Below, piece by piece: positions 1 to 5,428 of a DNA stretch of 14,706 nt. A model generated the notes under the pieces. The model searched no databases. It was given only the letters and a program-made list of their open reading frames with translations, and was not told the origin of the DNA. Numbering within the stretch: the first letter of the stretch is position 1; every line of letters starts with the position of its first letter. The DNA is from an uncultured Eubacteriales bacterium. Its GTDB lineage: Bacteria > Bacillota > Clostridia > Oscillospirales > Oscillospiraceae. The position numbers and the translations under genes were made by a program. Where the stretch lies: contig UQXG01000044.1 of NCBI GenBank assembly GCA_900544945.1, positions 1 to 14,706 of the forward strand, read 5' to 3'.

Positions 1-26
1 CCACCTTTCCCTCCCATGGGAAGGCC
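1..26. repeat. Palindromic repeat, family 2, left-truncated
   Basis: An imperfect hairpin: CACCTTTCCC on the left pairs with GGGAAGG on the right, with one T bulged. It is cut by the window edge. The same pattern (CACCTT-CCC, short loop, GGG-AAGGC) occurs in full at 11895-11936, where a CCTCATCC-type lead-in precedes it. Here that lead-in would lie outside the window. No reading frame is associated with it. Function unknown; it is one module of the repeat mosaic upstream of the first operon. Confidence 0.5.
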
Positions 27-33
27 AAGGGAA

Positions 34-79
34 CGGATTGTGACCAGAGGGAATCCCTGGAAGGGGCCACACCAGTGTG
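34..79. repeat. Dispersed repeat R, copy 1
   Basis: A 46-base block beginning CGGATTGTGACC and ending CACACCAGTGTG. It is base-for-base identical to 6443-6488, and a diverged copy lies at 11811-11857. It can fold on an inner stem (CCAG with CTGG, then GG with CC around an AA-containing loop). It lies outside any gene. Confidence 0.75.
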
Positions 80-82
80 CGC

Positions 83-145
83 TGCATTAAGGTATGACTG
101 TCACTGGCAGTCATCAGGATTTTAATTCGCTGCGCGGAGCACCAC
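83..145. repeat. Dispersed hairpin repeat, family 3, copy 1
   Basis: A 9-bp stem (ATGACTGTC with GGCAGTCAT, one T-G wobble) closes an ACT loop. It is preceded by TGCATTA and followed by AATTCGCTGCGCGGAGCACC. The flanks and loop match the copy at 6361-6422, but the stem arms differ in a compensating way. A tail, CACAATGACA (151-160), resembles GCAATGACA after the second mosaic. Non-coding. Confidence 0.7.
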
Positions 146-188
146 TGGTGCACAATGACAGCATATTCTTAGACTTTTTAATACACTG

Positions 189-213
189 AGCGGGGCATTG
201 CCCCGCTGTTTTT
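189..213 (+). terminator. Terminator-like hairpin before yfcE-like gene
   Basis: A perfect 8-bp GC-rich stem (AGCGGGGC, loop ATT, GCCCCGCT) is followed by GTTTTT, which is the form of an intrinsic terminator. It could end transcription of a gene left of the window. Its T-run abuts the ribosome site GGAGG (214-218) of the gene at 225, so any transcript entering from upstream must pass it. A weak promoter guess (ATGACA at 155-160, TTTAAT at 177-182, 16-base gap) would start transcription near the hairpin base. In that case the hairpin would be part of the leader. Confidence 0.6.
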
Positions 214-224
214 GGAGGTAACCT

Positions 225-746
225 ATGAAACTTGTAATTGCGTCCGATATCCACGGCTCCGCCTTCTGGTGCGAAAAGCTGATGGATTTGATTGAGAAGG
301 AGCAACCGGACAGAATTATCCTGCTGGGCGACCTGCTCTACCACGGCCCCCGGAACGACCTTCCCCGGGACTACGCCCCGAAAAAGGTCATTCCCATGCT
401 GTCCTCCCTCAAGGACAAAATCATCGCCGTCCGGGGCAACTGCGAGGCGGAGGTTGACCAGATGGTGCTCCCCTTCCCCTGCCTTGCGGAGTTTTCCCAG
501 CTACTGCTGGACGGGAAGACCTTCTACCTGACCCACGGTCATCACGCAAACCCCGACAATCTTCCCCCGCTGCCCGCAGGCTCGGTGTTCCTCTTCGGTC
601 ACACCCATGTGAAGCTGGATGAAGTCCATAGCGGCATCCGCTGCCTGAATCCCGGCAGCGTCTCCATTCCCAAGGACGGCAGCCACAGCTGTCTGATTTA
701 CGAAAACGGAGAATTTTTTGTTCGGATTTTGGAGGAATCAGTATGA
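225..746 (+). CDS. yfcE: YfcE-type metallophosphodiesterase
   Basis: A cytosolic phosphodiesterase of the calcineurin-like YfcE/MJ0936 family. E. coli YfcE hydrolyses artificial phosphodiesters with two metal ions, and its natural substrate is not settled. The 173-residue product is about the length of E. coli YfcE and carries every family metal motif: SDIHG (7-11), GDLLYHGPRN (35-44), RGNCEAEVDQM (70-80), LTHGHH (102-107) and GHTH (125-128), then LNPGSVSIPK (141-150). Predicted metal ligands are D8, H10, D36, N72, H104, H126 and H128. The ATG follows GGAGG with a 6-base gap. It is the first gene of a three-gene operon; its TGA overlaps the next start in an ATGA junction. Family assignment is firm; in vivo role unknown. 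Confidence 0.93.
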   Translation: MKLVIASDIHGSAFWCEKLMDLIEKEQPDRIILLGDLLYHGPRNDLPRDYAPKKVIPMLSSLKDKIIAVRGNCEAEVDQMVLPFPCLAEFSQLLLDGKTFYLTHGHHANPDNLPPLPAGSVFLFGHTHVKLDEVHSGIRCLNPGSVSIPKDGSHSCLIYENGEFFVRILEESV

Positions 747-919
747 ATTCGACAGAATGCGACAACTGCTGGTATTATGATTATGATGAGGAGTACGACG
801 AGTATTACTGCATGATGGACTTAGACGAGGATGAGGTCTATCAGATCATGAACTCCCGAAGCCAGCATTGCCCCTTCTTCCGGCAGGGCGATGACTACAC
901 CCTCGCAAGGAGACAATAG
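743..919 (+). CDS. Small acidic four-cysteine protein, DUF6472-like
   Basis: A 58-residue protein, not recognised functionally. It resembles DUF6472, a small uncharacterised family of Clostridia, judged from memory of its pattern. The sequence is very acidic and tyrosine-rich (CDNCWYYDYDEEYDEYYC at 6-23), then DLDEDE (26-31) and CPFFRQGDDYT (43-53). Cysteines 6, 9, 23 and 43 could form one zinc site (CxxC, 13 residues, C, 19 residues, C). There is no signal peptide or membrane segment, so it is probably cytosolic. The ATG overlaps the upstream TGA (ATGA), and GGAGG at 731-735 lies 7 bases ahead. Its own 3' end carries the ribosome site of the next gene (AAGGAG, 907-912). This implies translational coupling in both directions. 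Confidence 0.85.
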   Translation: MNSTECDNCWYYDYDEEYDEYYCMMDLDEDEVYQIMNSRSQHCPFFRQGDDYTLARRQ

Positions 920-921
920 AT

Positions 922-2733
922 ATGAAGCGACTTTTCCCCCTGCTGCTGTGCTGCCTGGTGCTCTGGGGCTGCCAAAGTAATCCCGCCCAGCCTGTCACCC
1001 CTCCCGAACCCACCCAGTCCGCCGTCCTTCCGGCACCGGAGTATGTGCCCGGTCATCCCCTGGCGCAGTCCGCCCCGGAGGCTCTGAAGGTTTATCCCCT
1101 GGACTGGGATGTTCAGGCCGTGCTTTCCCTGGGGGAAAAGCTGCTTCTGCTGTCCGGCACGGACACCACTGAGCTGATTCTCATGGACCGGGACAGTCTG
1201 GAGGTGCTCGCTGCCTATTCCCTGCCCTTCGGTCTGGCACCGGAAGGGCTGCACATGGACACCGGTACCCTCTCCTGCTTTGACCCGTCCCGCCGGGAAA
1301 CCCTGGTGCTCAGCACCCGACTGACGGAAATCCGCCGGATTGCCGCTCCGGAGGGGCTGATTGGAAGCCCCATCTATTCCGGAGAGGACAATACCCTCTA
1401 CTACTGCACCGCCGGGGCCATCCGGGCCTGGAATCTGGACAGCGGCATCCGCCGGTGCGTCCGGGAACAGAGCTATGAAAGCCAGGTACTTGTGGATGTG
1501 CATCAGAGCGGCATTCTCCAGTGCCGGATTCAAGACGAGGGGCAGACCCGCACTCAGTTTCTATCCGCGGAAGCGGGGAATCTTCTGGCCGAGTGCGGCG
1601 CGGATGCCAATCTTTGGCTCAAGGGGCGAAACTACTTTGCCCGGATTCCCGAGGGAAGCATCCGACTGGCCCTGTTCGGGCAGACGGATAAGCCCCCTCG
1701 CCAGCTGACCCCCGAAGATATTTCCGCCGACTGCTTTTTCCTTCCTGGGGAAAACCGGGCAGTCAGTGTCACAAAGGACTTGACCCTGGATTGCTACGAC
1801 CTGGAAACCGGCCGCCGGATGAACACCCTGAAGCTTATTGGCCAGTATCAGGTTTTGTCTGTGGAGTCTCAGGGAAAAACAGGCCTGTGGCTTCTGTTGC
1901 GGGACATTGCCGGAGACGAGGTTTTGTGTCTCTGGGATTTGAACGCGGAGGACACGCGGGCGGAAAGTTCCCAAGTTTACACCGGCCCCCGATACACCCG
2001 GGAATCTCCGGACACCGCAGGGCTCACCCGGTGTCAGCGGCGGGCTCAGCAGCTGGGCGAACGTCTGGGAGTCGGGATTCTGATCGGTGAAGATCCCCTT
2101 TCCGTCATGCCCTGGGATTACACCTTTGAAACCGAGTATCTGGTACCAGTGCTGGATCAGGGGCTCACCGACCTGGAGGAATGGCTCAGCGATTTCCCGG
2201 CGGAAATTTTCGCCGGAATCCGGGAGCATTTTTCCTCCCTGAACTTCTGCCTGGTGCGGGAAATCCGAGGTTCTCCCGCCTCAGGAAGCGTTGCCCAGGC
2301 GAACGGGGTGCAGTTCTTTCAGGGTGGAAACGCTTACATCACACTGGCCCTGGGTCAGTACGCCCAGCGGGCACTGTACCACGAAATGTACCATGTGATG
2401 GAGACCCGTCTGCTGACGGACAGCTCCGCCTTTGACCGGTGGGACGCTCTGAATCCGGCAGATTTTGCCTATGACTACGACTACACTGCCAATGCCGCCC
2501 GGCAAGCAGACCAGTATTTGCAGCCGGAAACCCGCTCCTTTATCGACCGGTACAGCATGTCCTTTCCCAAGGAGGATCGGGCGCGGATTCTGGAATGCGC
2601 CATGACCGAAGGAAACGCCGGGCTCTTCCAATCCCCGGTGATGCGGGAAAAACTGGCCTGCGTCTGCCGGGCCATCCGGGAGGCCTACGGTCTGAAAGGC
2701 GAATCCTACCGCTGGGAGCAATATCTGAAATAG
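922..2733 (+). CDS. Lipoprotein with HExxH metallopeptidase-like domain
   Basis: A 603-residue probable lipoprotein on the outer face of the membrane. Residues 1-16 are a basic-hydrophobic signal ending in lipobox LWGC, with C17 as the lipidation site, followed by a Pro-rich linker (19-45). Residues about 55-345 hold repeated beta-strand stretches with WDL/YDLETG-like turns, suggesting a beta-propeller (inference). The C-terminal part (about 370-603) contains YHEMYHVME with a zinc motif H487-E488-x-x-H491. It is followed by SFPKEDRARILECAM (547-561), where E551 could be the third ligand as in gluzincin-like peptidases. The start follows AAGGAG by 9 bases, and the gene begins 2 bases after the small-protein stop. 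Substrate unknown. It could be an inactive binding protein if the third ligand is absent. Confidence 0.85.
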   Translation: MKRLFPLLLCCLVLWGCQSNPAQPVTPPEPTQSAVLPAPEYVPGHPLAQSAPEALKVYPLDWDVQAVLSLGEKLLLLSGTDTTELILMDRDSLEVLAAYSLPFGLAPEGLHMDTGTLSCFDPSRRETLVLSTRLTEIRRIAAPEGLIGSPIYSGEDNTLYYCTAGAIRAWNLDSGIRRCVREQSYESQVLVDVHQSGILQCRIQDEGQTRTQFLSAEAGNLLAECGADANLWLKGRNYFARIPEGSIRLALFGQTDKPPRQLTPEDISADCFFLPGENRAVSVTKDLTLDCYDLETGRRMNTLKLIGQYQVLSVESQGKTGLWLLLRDIAGDEVLCLWDLNAEDTRAESSQVYTGPRYTRESPDTAGLTRCQRRAQQLGERLGVGILIGEDPLSVMPWDYTFETEYLVPVLDQGLTDLEEWLSDFPAEIFAGIREHFSSLNFCLVREIRGSPASGSVAQANGVQFFQGGNAYITLALGQYAQRALYHEMYHVMETRLLTDSSAFDRWDALNPADFAYDYDYTANAARQADQYLQPETRSFIDRYSMSFPKEDRARILECAMTEGNAGLFQSPVMREKLACVCRAIREAYGLKGESYRWEQYLK

Positions 2734-2740
2734 GAAAATG

Positions 2741-2766
2741 CGGCGCACTGCATATGCAGTGCCCCG
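2741..2766. repeat. 3'-end hairpin after lipoprotein gene
   Basis: CGGCGCACTGC, loop ATAT, GCAGTGCCCCG: an 11-position stem with one C-C mismatch, starting 7 bases after the lipoprotein stop codon. It is nearly the same sequence as the hairpin at 3071-3096 after the convergent CBS-domain gene. There is no T-run, so a classic intrinsic terminator is not shown. It may be a transcript-end stabilising hairpin or a dispersed palindrome. Confidence 0.6.
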
Positions 2767-2891
2767 CGTTACCAATCAAAGAAACCTTTTGTCATAACTC
2801 GTGGCGGCCGATGCCCTCATCGTCCTGAAATAAAAAACTGTGCATACAATCCTACCCTCAGAGAGTGTCTCAGTGCTGATCCCTCCGGGGG

Positions 2892-2919
2892 CAATTTTCT
2901 TGTCCCGGCAAGAAAATTG
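2892..2919. repeat. Perfect 11-bp inverted repeat
   Basis: CAATTTTCTTG and CAAGAAAATTG flank a 6-base loop (TCCCGG). The stem is perfect but AT-rich, with no T-run beyond, so it is not a typical terminator. It lies 7 bases before the next large inverted repeat. Confidence 0.75.
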
Positions 2920-2926
2920 ATAAGAA

Positions 2927-2977
2927 GCCGGCTTAAGGGGCGCTGCCGAAAAGCCGCCCCCTTAAGAATCCCCCGGC
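2927..2977. repeat. Long nested inverted repeat
   Basis: The inner arms CTTAAGGGGCG (2932-2942) and CGCCCCCTTAAG (2955-2966) pair with one bulged C. Outside them GCCGG (2927-2931) pairs with CCGGC (2973-2977) across a small unpaired stretch. The result is a 51-base cruciform-like structure with no coding content. No function is assigned. Confidence 0.7.
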
Positions 2978-3070
2978 CGCACCGCCAGAACCGCATCAAA
3001 ATGCTTCGGGCTGCTATGGGTCACTTTACCAAGCATTCCACAATACCAGCAAATTTTCATCCGATAGCAA

Positions 3071-3096
3071 CGGCGCACTGCCTACGCAGTGCGCCG
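3071..3096 (-). repeat. 3'-end hairpin after CBS-domain gene
   Basis: A perfect 11-bp stem (CGGCGCACTGC and GCAGTGCGCCG, 4-base loop) starts 13 bases past the CBS-domain gene's stop on the minus strand. It is near-identical to 2741-2766. The minus-strand follow-on is TTGCTATC, with no run of T, so termination is possible but not demonstrated. Confidence 0.65.
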
Positions 3097-3109
3097 CTTC
3101 TTATGTACT

Positions 3110-3523
3110 TTAGTCCTCTGCAAACAATCGATCCCGGCAATACTGAATGATGGCCTTCCGGGTAATGAGGCCGATGAACGCGCCGTAGTCATCCACTACG
3201 GGAACAAAGTTCTGGTTGGACGCCCGGTCAATGAGATCGTGCATGGAGGCGGTGATCCGGACGGGGACATTGTCCCTTCTTCGGGCGATCTCCATAATCC
3301 GCCGGGCCTCCGCCTGACGCATATCCATATAGCACATGTTCTTCAGTGCCCACAGCAGGTCACCTTCCGTCAGGGTGCCCCGGTATTCTCCCCGGCGGTT
3401 CAGGATGGGCAGAGCTGCGTAGCCGGAGCCCTCCATTTTCTCCAGAGCCTGCCGAATGGTAAAATCATCGTGCAGATACGCACACATTGCCTTCGGTGTC
3501 AGGAAAAATAAGATATTATTCAT
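3110..3523 (-). CDS. Two-CBS-domain protein
   Basis: A 137-residue soluble protein made only of a tandem CBS pair (Bateman module). CBS1 spans about residues 5-62 (FTIRQALEKM; GTLTEGDLL at 49-57) and CBS2 about 78-133 (VPVVDDYGAFIGLITRKAI at 107-125). Such modules usually bind adenine nucleotides or cyclic dinucleotides and regulate a partner. No enzyme or transporter domain is fused here, so the ligand and partner are unknown. The ATG is preceded by GGAG with a 6-base gap. It is probably monocistronic: it has its own extended -10 promoter and a structured leader, and it sits 178 bases downstream of lysA. Because gdpP lies in the same window, c-di-AMP is a conceivable ligand, but that is speculation. 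Confidence 0.88.
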   Translation of the reverse strand: MNNILFFLTPKAMCAYLHDDFTIRQALEKMEGSGYAALPILNRRGEYRGTLTEGDLLWALKNMCYMDMRQAEARRIMEIARRRDNVPVRITASMHDLIDRASNQNFVPVVDDYGAFIGLITRKAIIQYCRDRLFAED

Positions 3524-3543
3524 TGCTTACTCCTTTTCGCTCA

Positions 3544-3598
3544 GGGCTTCGGAAGCCCTCGGCAATGGCCGGGGCATTCCGAGAGGTGTGCCCCTCTC
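3544..3598 (-). promoter_or_regulatory. Structured leader of CBS-domain gene
   Basis: Between the promoter and the ribosome site the transcript can form three stems. Positions 3581-3598 pair GAGAGG with CCTCTC. Positions 3558-3583 pair CTCGG/CCGAG and AATG/CATT with one bulge. Positions 3544-3558 pair GGGCTTC with GAAGCCC. The first two overlap and are mutually exclusive at 3581-3583. The third sits about 11 bases upstream of the ribosome site. No known riboswitch class is recognised. Confidence 0.45.
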
Positions 3599-3607
3599 AC
3601 TGCTTTT

Positions 3608-3616
3608 ATTATATCA
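3608..3616 (-). promoter_or_regulatory. Extended -10 promoter for CBS-domain gene
   Basis: On the minus strand the sequence reads TGATATAAT: a perfect TATAAT (3608-3613) with the TGn extension (3614-3616). The -35 region at the usual spacing (ATACTT) is poor, as is common for extended -10 promoters. This predicts a leader of about 80 bases. Confidence 0.65.
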
Positions 3617-3701
3617 CATTTGGAAAGGAAAAGTATGAATTTTTATTGTTATTTTGTCAGCTTGCCGTCAAATATCCCGGAGGCCTTTTGTGCAAAGTGC
3701 C

Positions 3702-4973
3702 TTATTCTTCCGGAAATTTGAATTCCGTGCAGTCAAAAGTGGCAAAATAATCCTTGACGGTCTCCGCCCGGCGGATGAGCTGGAAGCTTCCGTCCGTCCG
3801 GAGAAGAACCTCCGCGGAGCGCAGCTTGCCGTTGTAATTATAGCCCATGGAGAAGCCGTGGGCGCCGGTATCGTGGATACAGAGAATGTCCCCGATCTCG
3901 ATTTCCGGCAGGCTCCGCTCGATGGCGAACTTGTCGTTATTCTCGCACAGGCCGCCGATGACGTCGTACACATGATCCAGCGGCGCGTCCTCCTTGCCCA
4001 GGACGGTAATGTGGTGGTAGGCGCCGTACATGGCAGGCCGCATCAGGTTGGCGGCGCAGGCGTCCAGTCCCACATACTCCCGATAAATGTGCTTCTGATG
4101 AAGCACCGTGGAAATCAGATGGCCGTAAGGTGCCAGCATAAACCGACCCAGCTCGGTGAAAATGGCAATGTCGTCCATGCCGGCAGGCACCAGAATCTCG
4201 TCGTACTTCATGTGCACCCCCTCGCCGATGAGGGCAATGTCACTGGAGGGCTGCTCCGGGCGGTAGTCCACCCCTACGCCGCCGGACAGGTTGACGAAGG
4301 AGAAGTGGCAGCCGGTGGCGTTGCGCAGGCGGACGGCCAGACGGAACAGCTGGCTGGCAAGCTCCGGGTAATAGTCATTGGCGGTGGTGTTGGAGGCCAG
4401 GAAGGCGTGAATGCCGAAGTGCTTCACTCCCAGCTTCATCAGCCGGTTGATAGCCCCGGCCATCTGATCCTCGGTCATGCCGTACTTGGCATCCCGGGGC
4501 ATATCCATAATGGTATTGCCCAGGGAGAAGGAGCCGCCCGGATTATAGCGCAGGCACACGGTCTCCGGCATCTTGTCCCCGGCGATTTTTGCCAGGAAAT
4601 CCACGAAGGTGGCGTCATCCAGGTTGATGTAAGCCCCCATCTGCCAGGCCTTACGCATATCCTGTACCGGGGTCACGTTGGAGGAGAACATCACGTCGTG
4701 GCCGGTACAGCCCACGGCCTCGGCAAGCAGAAGCTCGGCGTAGGTGGCGCAGTCACAGCCGCAGCCCTCCTCCTTCAGAATTTGCAGAATGTAGGGGTTC
4801 GGCGTAGCCTTCACGGCAAAATACTCCCGGTAGCCCGGATTCCAGGCAAAGGCCGCCTTCAGTGCCCGGGCATTGGCTCGGATACCGGCCTCGTCATAAA
4901 TATGGAAGGGGGTGGGAATCTCCCGGATGATTTCCTGGGCTTTTTCCAGGGTGAGAAAGGGTGTCTTTTTCAT
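3702..4973 (-). CDS. lysA: Diaminopimelate decarboxylase family enzyme
   Basis: A PLP-dependent fold-type III decarboxylase of 423 residues, the usual LysA length. It is predicted to convert meso-diaminopimelate to L-lysine, the last step of lysine synthesis, in the cytosol. Visible features: YFAVKATPNP with Schiff-base lysine K55, GIHAF (187-191), glycine-rich GGVGVDY (231-237), ELGRFM (274-279, where the family usually reads EPGR), GGLCENND (340-347) with C343, and DTGAHGFSMGYNYNGKLRS (368-386). The frame is open further upstream, but ATG at 4973 is chosen: AAGGAAG sits just ahead, and the longer reading would run into the leader. The substrate call rests on the family plus the upstream lysine riboswitch. 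A related ornithine/DAP decarboxylase activity is possible from the protein alone. No clear terminator follows. Confidence 0.9.
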   Translation of the reverse strand: MKKTPFLTLEKAQEIIREIPTPFHIYDEAGIRANARALKAAFAWNPGYREYFAVKATPNPYILQILKEEGCGCDCATYAELLLAEAVGCTGHDVMFSSNVTPVQDMRKAWQMGAYINLDDATFVDFLAKIAGDKMPETVCLRYNPGGSFSLGNTIMDMPRDAKYGMTEDQMAGAINRLMKLGVKHFGIHAFLASNTTANDYYPELASQLFRLAVRLRNATGCHFSFVNLSGGVGVDYRPEQPSSDIALIGEGVHMKYDEILVPAGMDDIAIFTELGRFMLAPYGHLISTVLHQKHIYREYVGLDACAANLMRPAMYGAYHHITVLGKEDAPLDHVYDVIGGLCENNDKFAIERSLPEIEIGDILCIHDTGAHGFSMGYNYNGKLRSAEVLLRTDGSFQLIRRAETVKDYFATFDCTEFKFPEE

Positions 4974-4991
4974 ATTTCTTCCTTCTTTCCG

Positions 4992-5015
4992 GGAAGGCAG
5001 GGCTTCCGGCCTTCC
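4992..5015 (-). promoter_or_regulatory. lysA: Hairpin between lysA attenuator and start
   Basis: Arms GGAAGGC and GCCTTCC form a perfect 7-bp stem with a 10-base loop, just upstream of the lysA ribosome site. It would form only in read-through transcripts and could affect message stability or ribosome access. Role inferred. Confidence 0.4.
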
Positions 5016-5021
5016 GAGTAT

Positions 5022-5049
5022 AAAAAAACCTGCGCAGAGCCTGCACAGG
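5022..5049 (-). terminator. lysA: Riboswitch-controlled intrinsic terminator
   Basis: On the minus strand CCTGTGCAG and CTGCGCAGG form a 9-bp stem with one G-T wobble and a GCT loop, followed at once by seven T. It lies between the lysine aptamer and the lysA start, 48 bases from the ATG. That is the expected place for ligand-controlled premature termination. Confidence 0.88.
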
Positions 5050-5103
5050 AAAAGCACACTGTCTTCCCGGCAGCACAACACCCGGGGTTCCTGACCGCAT
5101 TGC

Positions 5104-5258
5104 GCTGGGACACCCGCGGATGACAGTTCCGCACATCTTCTGTGCGACCCCAGGAAGTGCCTGCCGGGCAGCAGACAGAACCTTCGGCGAAAATGCCCTT
5201 CCCGCATTCGGCAATTGCCAAACCGAACGGGTACTCATCATTTCCGCAACCTCAGCCG
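5104..5258 (-). promoter_or_regulatory. Lysine riboswitch (L box)
   Basis: The minus-strand leader carries the conserved landmarks of the lysine aptamer in order: GAGGTTGCGG (5244-5253) for the 5' side of P1 and the junction; GATGAGTA just after it; GGG before TCGCCGAAG (5182-5190); CCTGGGG; a P5 hairpin GCACA/TGTGC (5131-5145); CTGTCA (5121-5126); then CCGC closing on GCGG (P1). The boundaries are approximate. It is followed by a terminator and then lysA. Lysine binding is expected to favour termination, giving feedback control of the last biosynthetic step. A covariance-model search would settle the exact ends. Confidence 0.88.
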
Positions 5259-5269
5259 TGACTGGGGTT

Positions 5270-5298
5270 ATTGTACGCCATGGGCATACCTTTGTCAA
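5270..5298 (-). promoter_or_regulatory. lysA: Housekeeping-sigma promoter of lysA
   Basis: On the minus strand a consensus -35 TTGACA (5293-5298), a 17-base spacer and -10 TACAAT (5270-5275, one mismatch to TATAAT). Transcription would start near 5263, just upstream of the riboswitch. Near-consensus strength suits a gene controlled mainly by attenuation. Confidence 0.88.
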
Positions 5299-5310
5299 CA
5301 CTCTTTTTCC

Positions 5311-5356
5311 TCTACCCGGGGTAGAATTTCTCTATCTCCCGGTCAGAGAGGGTAGA
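5311..5356. repeat. Four TCTAYC/GGTAGA half-sites between divergent genes
   Basis: TCTACCC-G-GGGTAGA is a perfect 15-base palindrome (5311-5325). A second, looser pair, TCTATC (5331-5336) and GGTAGA (5351-5356), follows. The set lies upstream of the lysA -35 and about 75-115 bases ahead of the hemolysin III-like gene. It may be an operator for either gene. No regulator is encoded nearby. Confidence 0.4.
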
Positions 5357-5428
5357 ATGGGGCAGTAGGTAGCCTTTTTCCGGAATTGTGATAAGGTAAA
5401 GGCAGAAAACGACGTGAGGTGTTTAACC

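Larger units (their letters stand above)
2767..3070. other. Non-coding stretch between convergent genes
   Basis: About 300 bases between the 3' ends of two convergent genes. I see no credible gene: the open frames are short, lack ribosome sites and resemble nothing known. It contains CGATG-CCCT-CATCG (2809-2822), a fragment of the hairpin family seen at 11705-11729, and two larger inverted repeats listed separately. From about 2980 to 3060 nothing is recognisable. Confidence 0.6.

Noticed and set aside
895..2229. Minus-strand open frames opposite the lipoprotein gene
   Set aside because: The plus-strand frame has a lipobox, a ribosome site and an HExxH motif; the antisense frames have none of these.
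225..2733. Anti-phage or toxin-antitoxin reading of the yfcE-small protein-lipoprotein operon
   Set aside because: A phosphodiesterase, a small Cys4 protein and an exported lipoprotein match no known defence or toxin-antitoxin layout; nothing in the sequence supports it.
3654..5123. A 489-codon plus-strand open frame opposite lysA
   Set aside because: Antisense to lysA and its riboswitch, no ribosome site, no recognisable domain.
5104..5258. T-box leader upstream of lysA
   Set aside because: There is no T-box AGGGTGGNACCGCG-type segment; the TCGCCGAAG and CTGTCA landmarks fit the lysine aptamer.
5414..5428. GTG start giving five extra residues to the hemolysin III-like protein
   Set aside because: The GTG overlaps the ribosome site GAGGTG that serves ATG at 5429, and the added residues do not match the family's start.
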